34,008 nt of DNA from a virus, in the IMG/VR virus record IMGVR_UViG_3300026533_000001, positions 1 to 34,008 of that record, one strand, 5' to 3'. The stretch's first letter is position 1. Each line of letters opens with the position of its first letter. The translations under genes and the position numbers were made by a program. Shown here one piece after another: positions 26,225 through 32,189 of this stretch. The notes under the pieces are model-generated. The model was not told the DNA's origin and did no database searches. It saw nothing but the letters and a program-made list of their open reading frames with translations.

Positions 26225-27091
26225 TCACACCTTAACTATTTTCCCTAAAACTTTTGATCCAGATCCTTTCCACATAGCATCAATCCAAATGCTCTTATAT
26301 GTCGGTGCACTGCGACTTCCATAGGGTTGTCTCCTGAAGTGTCCTTTTTGCATCCATGTTTTATCACTAGATCCACGAGAACTTATATTGTTTTTTCCTG
26401 ATAGTGTGTATGATGGCTGTGATAGATAAACAGTAGTAGTCACATGATCTGGAATAGATCTCTTTTTACTTCCTTTGTTTGCAACTTTATGAAGCAGCAC
26501 TTTATCTGTTACTTTTTGAAACATACTTGTAAACATTATAATACTTATACATTTGTAAATAGTCTCTCTCATATCTTTACTCTCAGTTCCAAGAACACGA
26601 TCTATCATCTGCTGCATATCAAAAACTGTTAAGATCGCATCTATCTCATCCTCTATGTTTTTTCCATCATCTAGCTTCATCTGGTGATAACGAGTTCCAC
26701 CATCTTCAACTGTCTCAAATGTAAAAACTTTACTCTCACCATCAAAAAACACATGAACATACTCATATCCACTCCATGCAGCATTTGTAAGATCTATTGT
26801 AAATGCTTTGTATGGCATCTTCAGATCACTCACATCCATCTTCTTGATCGTTTTCTCACTCATGGACTCATTCCAATGCTCTGAGTCCTTGAGCTTTATG
26901 AGCACACAACCATTTTCCTGCACCTGTAGAAGTGTAGCGATCCTGTTTGAGTAAACACTGCACTCACTCTCAGTTCTCCCTGCACTAATAAATGTAGGCA
27001 TGATCAGACTTTTAAACTCTTGAGTACCTGTAACCATCATTTTTTTCATCATGTCACGATCTGACTGTGCTCTATATATAGGGTGTTTCAT
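26225..27091 (-). CDS. AcrVA2-like protein (C-terminal GHFRxQ...WIxxxxKG domain)
   Basis: 288 aa. Residues 249-276 contain KGHFRRQPYG and KSIWIDAMWKG, matching the C-terminal pattern G-H-W/F-x-x-Q-x-x-G followed by a W-x-x-x-x-x-x-G element found in the broad AcrVA2-like family of phage and plasmid proteins. An upstream MPYKAFTIDL, then YVHVFFDGE, resembles the N-terminal half of that family. AcrVA2 itself blocks Cas12a by acting on its nascent chain and mRNA; most homologues occur without Cas12a and have unknown targets, so an anti-CRISPR role is not shown here. The start overlaps the previous stop as ATGA and the gene is expressed from module B. The similarity is from memory of motifs, without an alignment. 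Confidence 0.5.
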   Translation of the reverse strand: MKHPIYRAQSDRDMMKKMMVTGTQEFKSLIMPTFISAGRTESECSVYSNRIATLLQVQENGCVLIKLKDSEHWNESMSEKTIKKMDVSDLKMPYKAFTIDLTNAAWSGYEYVHVFFDGESKVFTFETVEDGGTRYHQMKLDDGKNIEDEIDAILTVFDMQQMIDRVLGTESKDMRETIYKCISIIMFTSMFQKVTDKVLLHKVANKGSKKRSIPDHVTTTVYLSQPSYTLSGKNNISSRGSSDKTWMQKGHFRRQPYGSRSAPTYKSIWIDAMWKGSGSKVLGKIVKV

Positions 27092-27345
27092 GATATAAGC
27101 ACCCCCACTTCCATTTTATGAGAGATGTTACACTCTAAATGATTTCGTATAAAAGTATAACTCATCTCAGTATCTTCTGAGAGCTGCAGTGCAGCATCAG
27201 CTAAATGAAACCTAGTGAGATCATCTCTACCCTGTTCTTTTAAAATTAACTTCGCCTGATACACAAGATTTTCAGTGCTTTGCTCTATAAGCTCATCAAT
27301 CTCCTGTCTTGCTTTGATTAACTGTTCTAAATTAAATATTACCAT
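27088..27345 (-). CDS. Small helical protein, first gene of the module B operon
   Basis: 85 aa from ATG 27345, with AGGAG 7 bases ahead (CAGGAGTTTGAGATG). It appears as two helices, the first amphipathic (LEQLIKARQEIDELIEQ), with no motif of known family. Its TGA overlaps the next ATG, so it is coupled to the AcrVA2-like gene and may be its partner or regulator. It is the first gene after promoter module B. Confidence 0.6.
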   Translation of the reverse strand: MVIFNLEQLIKARQEIDELIEQSTENLVYQAKLILKEQGRDDLTRFHLADAALQLSEDTEMSYTFIRNHLECNISHKMEVGVLIS

Positions 27346-27372
27346 CTCAAACTCCTGTGTTTTATTTCAAAC

Positions 27373-27437
27373 AGTATATCAAGTTGTCTGACAATATGTC
27401 AAGGGTTTTGTGTAAAAGTTGTGTAAGTTGTGTGTAA
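27373..27437 (-). promoter_or_regulatory. Promoter/operator module B
   Basis: Minus strand: TACACACAACTTACACAACT boxes (27437-27403), -35 TTGACA (27402-27397, a perfect consensus), an 18-bp spacer containing the palindrome TTGTCAGACAA (27394-27384), and -10 TATACT (27378-27373). It drives the 85-aa/AcrVA2-like operon. It is the closest of the three copies to consensus, so the best to test for repressor binding. Confidence 0.8.
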
Positions 27438-27443
27438 GAAGCA

Positions 27444-27465
27444 CACACTATGTAAGTATAGTGTG
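27444..27465 (-). terminator. Hairpin ahead of promoter module B
   Basis: A perfect 8-bp stem CACACTAT/ATAGTGTG with a 6-base loop lies 10 bases after the stop at 27476 and just before the box array. On the minus strand it is followed by TGCTTCTT. It insulates the upstream unit from module B. Confidence 0.55.
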
Positions 27466-27475
27466 CTTTGTAGGG

Positions 27476-27781
27476 TTATCGCTGTCTGTTTCCATATCCA
27501 CCATTAGCTGAGAGATCATAAGCAGGCTGAGGCTGCTGCTGATTAGTGTTATAATTGTTTTGTTGAGGCTGCTGCCCTTGCTGCTGATCTGCTTCAAAGA
27601 GTTGAAAAGATCCATCCCACCATCCACCTGTAGGAAGTGCATCTACATCTCCAAAAGTTTTCATCTGACCATCGTTTCCTGCCATCTCTACTGCAGATCC
27701 TATCTTTACCCATTTTGTTTTAGTCTGTCCAGACTGCTTATCCAAGTAAGGTTTTGCAACCATCATGTTAAATTTTTTCAT
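27476..27781 (-). CDS. Small protein with Gln/Asn-rich tail, possibly single-strand DNA-binding
   Basis: 101 aa. Residues 1-60 (MMVAKPYLDKQSGQTKTKWV, KIGSAVE, LPTGGWWDGSFQLFE) form an OB-like beta pattern seen in a class of small conserved proteins encoded beside recombination genes in mobile elements. The tail (residues about 65-101) is rich in Gln, Asn and Pro, like the disordered tails of SSB proteins, but lacks the acidic SSB tip, ending in NGGYGNRQR. Being in the RecT operon, it could hold single strands for annealing. This is a context-based guess. A hairpin follows its stop. Confidence 0.45.
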   Translation of the reverse strand: MKKFNMMVAKPYLDKQSGQTKTKWVKIGSAVEMAGNDGQMKTFGDVDALPTGGWWDGSFQLFEADQQQGQQPQQNNYNTNQQQPQPAYDLSANGGYGNRQR

Positions 27782-27971
27782 CGTGTACCTTTTTGATTTT
27801 ATTTTCTATCTCTTGCTGCAGCTGATCAGCTGCTTCTTCTATGCCAAAAATACTATCAGACGATATAGCATCACACCCTATATCGTGTAGTCTTTCGCTA
27901 AATCTTTTAAGATGCTTTACACACCTCTCAAGCTCCATGACACACTCTGCATACTCTTCACATACACCCAT
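27768..27971 (-). CDS. Small helical protein
   Basis: 67 aa (MGVCEEYAECVMELERCVKH and LKRFSERLHDIGCDAISSDS). Four cysteines, mostly paired on one helix (residues 4, 10, 17) and one further on, but not in a classic zinc pattern. It starts as TAATG on the preceding stop and overlaps the next start by 14 bases. Function unknown; part of the RecT operon. Confidence 0.55.
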   Translation of the reverse strand: MGVCEEYAECVMELERCVKHLKRFSERLHDIGCDAISSDSIFGIEEAADQLQQEIENKIKKVHDEKI

Positions 27972-28090
27972 TATTTATCTCCAAGATCCTTAAATGCTGC
28001 ATAGATCTTAGCAGCCTGTGATACTGTACACTTAGGATATTTCTTTACAATTATATCTAAAATTTTACTCTGATCATTTTGCTTTGCCAT
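27971..28090 (-). CDS. Very small protein (39 aa)
   Basis: MAKQNDQSKILDIIVKKYPK then CTVSQAAKIYAAFKDLGDK. The end (TVSQAAKIYAAFKDLG) has a helix-turn-helix-like look. It lies 3 bases after the previous stop, and its stop overlaps the following ATG as TAATG. Coupling on both sides supports its being real. No family recognised. Confidence 0.5.
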   Translation of the reverse strand: MAKQNDQSKILDIIVKKYPKCTVSQAAKIYAAFKDLGDK

Positions 28091-28093
28091 CAT

Positions 28094-28288
28094 CTACCCC
28101 TTAGTAACTGCTTCAGTTATTTCACCTTCATCAAAGGCTGCTATATATCTATTAAATGCAGCTCTCTGAACATCAGATCGTTTGATCTTCAGTCCTGTAG
28201 CAGCACTTAACTCTTCAGCGATCTCTTCTAGCTTGATCTTCACTGATGCGATCACTCTCGTATCGCAGTTTACTTTACCTGTACTCAT
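28094..28288 (-). CDS. Small DNA-binding-type protein
   Basis: 64 aa; ATG 28288 follows AAGGAG. The sequence RVIASVKIKLEEIAEELSAA, then GLKIKRSDVQRAAFNRYIAA, fits a ribbon-helix-helix-like pattern (strand then two helices ending in a conserved-type hydrophobic helix). Proteins of this size in phage early operons are commonly regulators. It is a candidate ligand for the TTGTCAGACAA operators, but no direct evidence is available. Confidence 0.45.
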   Translation of the reverse strand: MSTGKVNCDTRVIASVKIKLEEIAEELSAATGLKIKRSDVQRAAFNRYIAAFDEGEITEAVTKG

Positions 28289-28298
28289 TCATAACTCC

Positions 28299-28820
28299 TT
28301 AGTTTATATAATATCCTGCTTGTCTAGTAATAATATCCTCAAAATTAATTGTACTAAAAGATAAATTATCGTATTCAAAACTAATATTTTTGCTTAGAAT
28401 ACAATTACTTAAATCAACAAATGAACTATCTCCATAATGAGCAGGTATTTTTAAAAAATATGGACTAGCAATAGATGATGATGATGATACTGAGTCAATA
28501 ATGAATAATCGACATTCAACTCCAAAACAATCTAGTGCCCAAGATAGTTTCTTTATTTTTTTTGCTCTCATAGCACTTATCCTGTCTGTAACTGTTATCT
28601 CTATAAAATCAACAATCCTTAATCCTTTTTCATCCTGTAAAAAATTATATAAATTTGGAACATAATCACCTAAAATATCCAATAAATATTTAGCTTCACT
28701 TCCGAGATCACTATCGGCAATATTAATATATTTAATAAGGTTTGATTTAAACTGATACTTCTTAAATTCATATTTGTTCTTTAAGTTTATTGTAACTTCT
28801 CTTCCTAATTCACTTATCAT
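28299..28820 (-). CDS. Hypothetical protein, AT-rich insert in the RecT operon
   Basis: 173 aa. It is more AT-rich than its neighbours, using many AAT, AAA and ATA codons, and has a run of five Ser codons (VSSSSSIAS) encoded by a TCA/TCT repeat. No motif, membrane segment or signal peptide is recognised. The N-terminal half is charged-helical and the C-terminal half beta-like (YFLKIPAHYGDSSFVDLSNC). ATG 28820 lies 10 bases after the previous stop with a weak ribosome site. Composition and lack of overlap suggest a moron-type gene added to the operon, perhaps for defence or exclusion. Function is unknown. Confidence 0.5.
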   Translation of the reverse strand: MISELGREVTINLKNKYEFKKYQFKSNLIKYINIADSDLGSEAKYLLDILGDYVPNLYNFLQDEKGLRIVDFIEITVTDRISAMRAKKIKKLSWALDCFGVECRLFIIDSVSSSSSIASPYFLKIPAHYGDSSFVDLSNCILSKNISFEYDNLSFSTINFEDIITRQAGYYIN

Positions 28821-28830
28821 CCTATAACTC

Positions 28831-28974
28831 TTATATCTTCAATCTGAAGTAGTCTCTAAATATTTTGTTCCATTTAGCTTCAATCTTCTTTCTAGCATCT
28901 TCATACCCTGATCCGACTATAGCCTCTCTAAGTAGTGCACTCTTTCTAAATGGATGCTCTATGTTTGTTGTCAT
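28831..28974 (-). CDS. Small basic protein after RecT
   Basis: 47 aa (MTTNIEHPFRKSALLREAIV, then GSGYEDARKKIEAKWNKIF). ATG 28974 overlaps the RecT TGA as ATGA, so translation is coupled. It is Arg/Lys-rich. It might be an accessory factor for annealing or a fragment of a larger family. No family recognised. Confidence 0.55.
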   Translation of the reverse strand: MTTNIEHPFRKSALLREAIVGSGYEDARKKIEAKWNKIFRDYFRLKI

Positions 28975-29564
28975 TCTACAACTCCTACATCTATGATCCC
29001 TGCATCTTCAACTACTTGAGTTGCGATGTTCGTTAAACCTAAGTAAATATCACTCACATAATCTTTTGCAAACAAAGTAGCAGCACGAGCTTTGAGCATT
29101 ACCTCTGGCATCACTCTCCACTTACTACCTTTTTTAGTATATAAACCCTCCTGTTTTGCTATCCAAGTTGAGTACCATGAGCCATAAACCATCTCACCAT
29201 CGTTACCCATCATGTAAACTCTACAGTGCTGCTCACCCTCTTCATCTTTCATCTCATACTTTATGAGACTTGCAAACCTACCAGATCCATGTATGATCGC
29301 CCTGTAGAACTCAGCACTAAAACCAACATTACCATGCACTACATAGATGTGGTTAGCTATAGTCATCGCAGGTATGCCTGTCTTATTAGAGAGATCTATA
29401 GCAACAACTGCATTAGCTATGTTACCTCTCCAATCTCCTGAGATCACACTGCTCATAGTAAGCAGCTTTCCCATTCTCTGAGCAGCTTCAAAGCCCTCTT
29501 TACTTTCAAAAGGTGCAGTCTGTCTCATGAGCTGCATCTCCTGTGCTTTTTTTCTTAATGACAT
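28971..29564 (-). CDS. RecT-family single-strand annealing protein
   Basis: 197 aa. Residues 149-177 (KWRVMPEVMLKARAATLFAK, then DYVSDIYLGL) are the strongest hallmark of RecT/Bet-type proteins: W-x-x-x-P-x-x-M-L-x-K-x-A-x-x, then a downstream G. The central GNVGFSAEFYRAIIHGSGRF also fits the family core. These proteins pair complementary single strands for recombination and can circularise or repair phage DNA. Length is shorter than E. coli RecT (269 aa) but typical of phage versions. No RecE-like exonuclease is seen nearby, so it would rely on host nuclease or act on replication forks. ATG 29564 follows AAGGACTTGAT, and module C lies upstream. Confidence 0.85.
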   Translation of the reverse strand: MSLRKKAQEMQLMRQTAPFESKEGFEAAQRMGKLLTMSSVISGDWRGNIANAVVAIDLSNKTGIPAMTIANHIYVVHGNVGFSAEFYRAIIHGSGRFASLIKYEMKDEEGEQHCRVYMMGNDGEMVYGSWYSTWIAKQEGLYTKKGSKWRVMPEVMLKARAATLFAKDYVSDIYLGLTNIATQVVEDAGIIDVGVVE

Positions 29565-29591
29565 ATCAAGTCCTTAACTTTAAGATAGCAA

Positions 29592-29655
29592 AGTATATCA
29601 TGTTGTCTGACATTAATCAAGGTTTTGTGTAAAAGTTGTGTAATATGTGTGTATT
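29592..29655 (-). promoter_or_regulatory. Promoter/operator module C
   Basis: Minus strand: TACACACATATTACACAAC boxes, then -35 TTGATT (29620-29615), a 17-bp spacer with TGTCAGACA (29612-29604), and -10 TATACT (29597-29592). It differs from A and B only by weaker -35 and loss of one base on one operator flank. It drives the RecT operon. A half-site TTGTCAG lies at 29693-29687. Confidence 0.75.
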
Positions 29656-29723
29656 GTAGTTCTTAATATTATCAGGTATAATTACACTGACAATATCAAG
29701 TTGAAGCTCTTAGGAACTTCTAG

Positions 29724-29737
29724 CCCTCGCAAGAGGG
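29724..29737 (-). terminator. Short hairpin directly after the 29738 stop
   Basis: Stem CCCTC/GAGGG with a 4-base loop abuts the stop codon at 29738. There is no T-run (CTAGAAGTTCC follows). It may mark the end of the upstream early operon or a processing site; termination is uncertain. Confidence 0.4.
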
Positions 29738-29971
29738 TTAATCTTCAAACTGATCTAAAAAGATCACTCTCTTAGCATTTTTACTATTCTCCATCTGATC
29801 ACGAGTACATTCAAAAACACCATGTATTACGATCTCACCTGTTGGATGATCTATGGCAGCAGCCACTTCATCATCACTCAAACCATTAACACTTACTATA
29901 TAACACTCAAGATTATCTATAGGAGTTCTTAGTACAGGATCATATTCGATCTCAAAGACTTTACACTTCAT
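29738..29971 (-). CDS. Small hypothetical protein (early region)
   Basis: 77 aa from ATG 29971, which has GAGGATG 9 bases upstream; an ATG at 29980 is in frame. The sequence MKCKVFEIEYDPVLRTPIDN, then CYIVSVNGLSDDEVAAAIDH, is compact, with an alpha/beta appearance. It overlaps the previous gene's stop. No family recognised. Confidence 0.5.
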   Translation of the reverse strand: MKCKVFEIEYDPVLRTPIDNLECYIVSVNGLSDDEVAAAIDHPTGEIVIHGVFECTRDQMENSKNAKRVIFLDQFED

Positions 29972-30182
29972 CAAAATCATCCTCAGTTAAATACTCAATA
30001 GGGAATACTGTTTTATCCCAATACATATAGATCACTCTACGAGCCTCTTCAAAAGAAACAACTCTACAGATAAACTCATCATCACATCTCATAATAAACC
30101 ACTCATCAGTAGTCTCTTCTACAGTATATTTTCTCTCATTAATGTATGCTATATACTTTTTATTTATATGTTTATCAATCAA
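29961..30182 (-). CDS. Small hypothetical protein (TTG start)
   Basis: 73 aa. The start codon TTG 30182 lies in TTTTGATTG, overlapping the previous TGA (TTGA), with AAAGGA about 8 bases ahead; no closer ATG is available. The protein is aromatic-rich and acidic at the C-terminus (PIEYLTEDDFDEV). It overlaps the following gene by 11 bases. Function is unknown. Confidence 0.5.
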   Translation of the reverse strand: MIDKHINKKYIAYINERKYTVEETTDEWFIMRCDDEFICRVVSFEEARRVIYMYWDKTVFPIEYLTEDDFDEV

Positions 30183-30727
30183 AACCCATCCTTTATTTTC
30201 TTACCCTCTATGATCATATTGTTTTTGAGTATAAACTTCTTACCTGCAAATGCAGATCTTCTCAAACTCACACCTGTATGAGGCTCAAGCTCTTTGATAT
30301 ATATAGATAAAATATCATCACCTGTATCTTCAAGTTCCCTGTACTCATCCGATGGTATGTGATCGCTAGTTGTAGCAGCCTGCATATCCTCTATAAGTTT
30401 CTCAGATATGTTACCATACTTTTTAAGAGGTGCAGCATAATATCCATAAATGAGTGCACAAAAATCTATCCCTATAATAGGTGATCTTGCACCATGAGCT
30501 TCAGTAGCCCTCACCCATAGTAACTTTTCAAACTCAGATGTAAATGCACCCTGCACCCTATCTCTCTTTGCTTCACCAATGATCAGCTTATGCAGTCGCT
30601 GCATCAACTTCTCAAGATGCTTACTTCTCTCATGAGGATGAAAGTTCTTTAAAAATCGCATCATAGTATGACCTGTGATCACTGCCTGTTGTCTTGATGT
30701 AAGTTTTGACTCTGGATCTTTAGTCAT
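30179..30727 (-). CDS. Hypothetical early protein
   Basis: 182 aa. It starts as ATGA on the stop of the ribbon-helix-helix gene. The N-terminal 100 residues are helical and basic (RHERSKHLEKL-like pattern, KLIIGEAKRDRVQG), the rest mixed. One IPSDEYRELEDTGDDILSIY region is acidic. No motif recognised. The operon RHH, this gene, then two small genes may be an early takeover unit or lysogeny module. Annotated only as unknown. Confidence 0.5.
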   Translation of the reverse strand: MTKDPESKLTSRQQAVITGHTMMRFLKNFHPHERSKHLEKLMQRLHKLIIGEAKRDRVQGAFTSEFEKLLWVRATEAHGARSPIIGIDFCALIYGYYAAPLKKYGNISEKLIEDMQAATTSDHIPSDEYRELEDTGDDILSIYIKELEPHTGVSLRRSAFAGKKFILKNNMIIEGKKIKDGF

Positions 30728-30885
30728 ATCTTCATATCCAACTGAGCATTTTCACCAACATATCTTTTTATAAACTTTCTAAGTTCTTGAGCAGCACTAC
30801 TCTCATTTATTTTTGAAACCTTTTTAAATCTATCCCATAGTTGAGAGTCAATATCAAAGTTTGCTTTAGTTCTATCTTCTGCCAT
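30724..30885 (-). CDS. Arc-sized ribbon-helix-helix repressor candidate
   Basis: 53 aa, the length of P22 Arc. The sequence MAEDRTKANFDIDSQLWDRF, then KKVSKINESSAAQELRKFIK and RYV, has the pattern of a beta strand (KANFDID), then two helices, the second with a conserved-type hydrophobic face (AAQELRKFIKRYV). ATG 30885 follows TTAAAGGAGG, the strongest Shine-Dalgarno in the window; the surrounding AACCT/AGGTT can pair and might control access to it. A TATAAT -10 lies upstream at 30918-30913. As the first gene of the early operon, it is the leading candidate for the repressor binding TTGTCAGACAA, or for autoregulation of its own promoter. Confidence 0.65.
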   Translation of the reverse strand: MAEDRTKANFDIDSQLWDRFKKVSKINESSAAQELRKFIKRYVGENAQLDMKI

Positions 30886-31107
30886 AAAAAACCTCCTTTA
30901 AGGTTAGCCGATATTATACCATCATTTCACCCATATTACTAAATGGTTTACATAATGCTAATTCTCTATCATTGCTTTATTTTAGGGTTTTGGTATTTTT
31001 TGTTTGCTTTAAGTTTAAGCTAGAAAACTTAAACTTTCAATTTGTGGAGTTTGTGAAGTGTTGTGAAACTTAAACTTAAAGTTTTAAGTTAGTTTATTTG
31101 TGTAAGG
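30886..31107. promoter_or_regulatory. AT-rich intergenic region with promoter and repeats
   Basis: 222 bases without a gene. From the minus strand: a TATAAT -10 at 30918-30913 for the ribbon-helix-helix gene (start of transcription near 30906) with no good -35; and in 31011-31088 several repeats described separately. Very AT-rich. A candidate for replication origin or partition site because it joins repeats, AT-rich DNA and the partition cassette. Confidence 0.5.
31011..31088. repeat. Cluster of inverted and tandem repeats near the partition genes
   Basis: Three copies of CTTAAACTT: at 31028-31036, 31069-31077, and inverted (AAGTTTAAG) at 31011-31019; a degenerate AAGTTTTAAG at 31079-31088. 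Between them are three 9-mers TTTGTGGAG, TTTGTGAAG and TGTTGTGAA in tandem (31041-31067). The first two CTTAAACTT copies form a 9-bp hairpin. Possible binding array for ParG or a Rep protein. Confidence 0.6.
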
Positions 31108-31254
31108 TTATAGCCATTCTATAAACCCACCATCTTTTTTAGCTTTCTTTTTTCTCTTGTTCATCTTGCGAAAATATCTGAACATATCTATCAGCAGCCA
31201 TAATAAAACCAAGATCAAGAACATGATTAAAAATAAGACTGCTGCTATGTTCAT
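31108..31254 (-). CDS. Small single-pass membrane protein in partition operon
   Basis: 48 aa (MNIAAVLFLIMFLILVLLWL, LIDMFRYFRKMNKRKKKAKK, then DGGFIEWL). A hydrophobic helix of about 21 residues is followed by a strongly basic tail. ATG overlaps the ParG-like stop as TAATG, so it is translationally coupled to the partition genes. Its layout resembles type I toxin peptides or small holins, and it may aid plasmid maintenance. No antitoxin RNA could be identified. Function is unknown. Confidence 0.55.
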   Translation of the reverse strand: MNIAAVLFLIMFLILVLLWLLIDMFRYFRKMNKRKKKAKKDGGFIEWL

Positions 31255-31508
31255 TATAACCCTCTTGCTCTTTTAATATCCATTAATAAAATTCTTATTG
31301 CTTTACTAAAATTCATTTTTTCACCTGTAGGGAAACTAGCCATGATTACTTCAGCGATTTTAATAATTTCTTTTTTATCTTTCATTGATAAATTAATATT
31401 CATTCTTATTAATTTATCGTCTTTTATGCTTGCTTCAAGATCAGCAGTATGAACACGAGTCATATCTGCAGTGCCCTTGCTTGCTGCTATCATCTCTTTC
31501 TTAGTCAT
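31254..31508 (-). CDS. ParG-like centromere-binding protein
   Basis: 84 aa, near the length of ParG (76 aa). The N-terminal 35 residues are flexible-looking (TADMTRVHTADLEASI), and the rest follows the ribbon-helix-helix pattern: DDKLIRMNINLSMKDKKEII, then MNFSKAIRILLMDIKRARGL. ParG-type proteins use the C-terminal dimer to bind the partition site and repress their own operon, and the N-terminal arm to stimulate the ParA ATPase. The gene overlaps ParA by 8 bases (ATG within its last codons), a usual arrangement in such cassettes. Exact family is not verified. Confidence 0.65.
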   Translation of the reverse strand: MTKKEMIAASKGTADMTRVHTADLEASIKDDKLIRMNINLSMKDKKEIIKIAEVIMASFPTGEKMNFSKAIRILLMDIKRARGL

Positions 31509-32163
31509 TGTTTAACTCCTGTACTACTGCATCTACGAGTCTAACAACTGCAGCAGCAGGTTTTGACTCAGGAGCAAACTCACCTATACCTAAACCCATC
31601 CCATGACTATCTGAAAATATAGTGTAGTGTGGAACAGTTGGCAGCAGCTTGTAGCCCTCATCTGTTATGTACTCAAGCTCTCTCTCGATCTTAGGTCGTT
31701 TAGTCGCTGAGTGTGTGTTATTTGGTACAAACTGAACATTTAACTCAGATCCCAGATCCTTGAGTACCTTGAGCTTATCCATATAGTGAGTGTTCCCATC
31801 CATATCTTGAGTGCTCAGACTTGTAGGTACAACTATGATGTCACTGTAGATCATAGCAGCAGTAGCTATATCATCTATAAATCCACCCATATCTACTATC
31901 ATGTAGTCCATTTCTTCACTCATATACTTTCCACTCTCCAGAACTGTCTCCATATCATTTGAGCTTACTATAGTTGTGATCTCTATTCTGCTAAGATCAA
32001 AAGAGTGGACTCTTCTGTTACAGAATTTAAGAGAAGTTTGTGAAGTATCATGATCTATGAGAAGTACTTTTGAGTGTGCTGCTAAAGATGCAGCTATGTT
32101 TGTGGCAATGGTACTTTTTCCAACACCACCCTTATTGTTTGCAATAACTATTATTTTTGACAT
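31501..32163 (-). CDS. parA: ParA-type partition ATPase
   Basis: 220 aa from ATG 32163 (MSKIIVIANNKGGVGKSTIA), with AAGG 6 bases ahead. An upstream in-frame start at 32235 would add 24 residues encoded by operator repeats, so it is rejected. The deviant Walker A KGGVGKST is at residues 11-18, LLIDHDT follows at about 38, and YMIVDMGG is the next conserved aspartate element. The length and absence of an N-terminal DNA-binding domain put it with small type Ib ParA proteins, which position plasmids with a ribbon-helix-helix partner. With the ParG-like gene it forms a complete partition cassette, which is unexpected in a lytic podovirus and suggests plasmid-type maintenance. Confidence 0.9.
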   Translation of the reverse strand: MSKIIVIANNKGGVGKSTIATNIAASLAAHSKVLLIDHDTSQTSLKFCNRRVHSFDLSRIEITTIVSSNDMETVLESGKYMSEEMDYMIVDMGGFIDDIATAAMIYSDIIVVPTSLSTQDMDGNTHYMDKLKVLKDLGSELNVQFVPNNTHSATKRPKIERELEYITDEGYKLLPTVPHYTIFSDSHGMGLGIGEFAPESKPAAAVVRLVDAVVQELNND

Positions 32164-32189
32164 ATCAAATCCTTGTGTAATATTTGCAC

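Noticed and set aside
28094-28288. Identification as the master repressor
   Set aside because: The ribbon-helix-helix pattern is faint and two other DNA-binding candidates exist, so no choice can be made from sequence.
31011-31088. tRNA or small RNA gene
   Set aside because: The hairpins are simple inverted repeats; no cloverleaf, anticodon or T-loop was recognised here or anywhere in the window.
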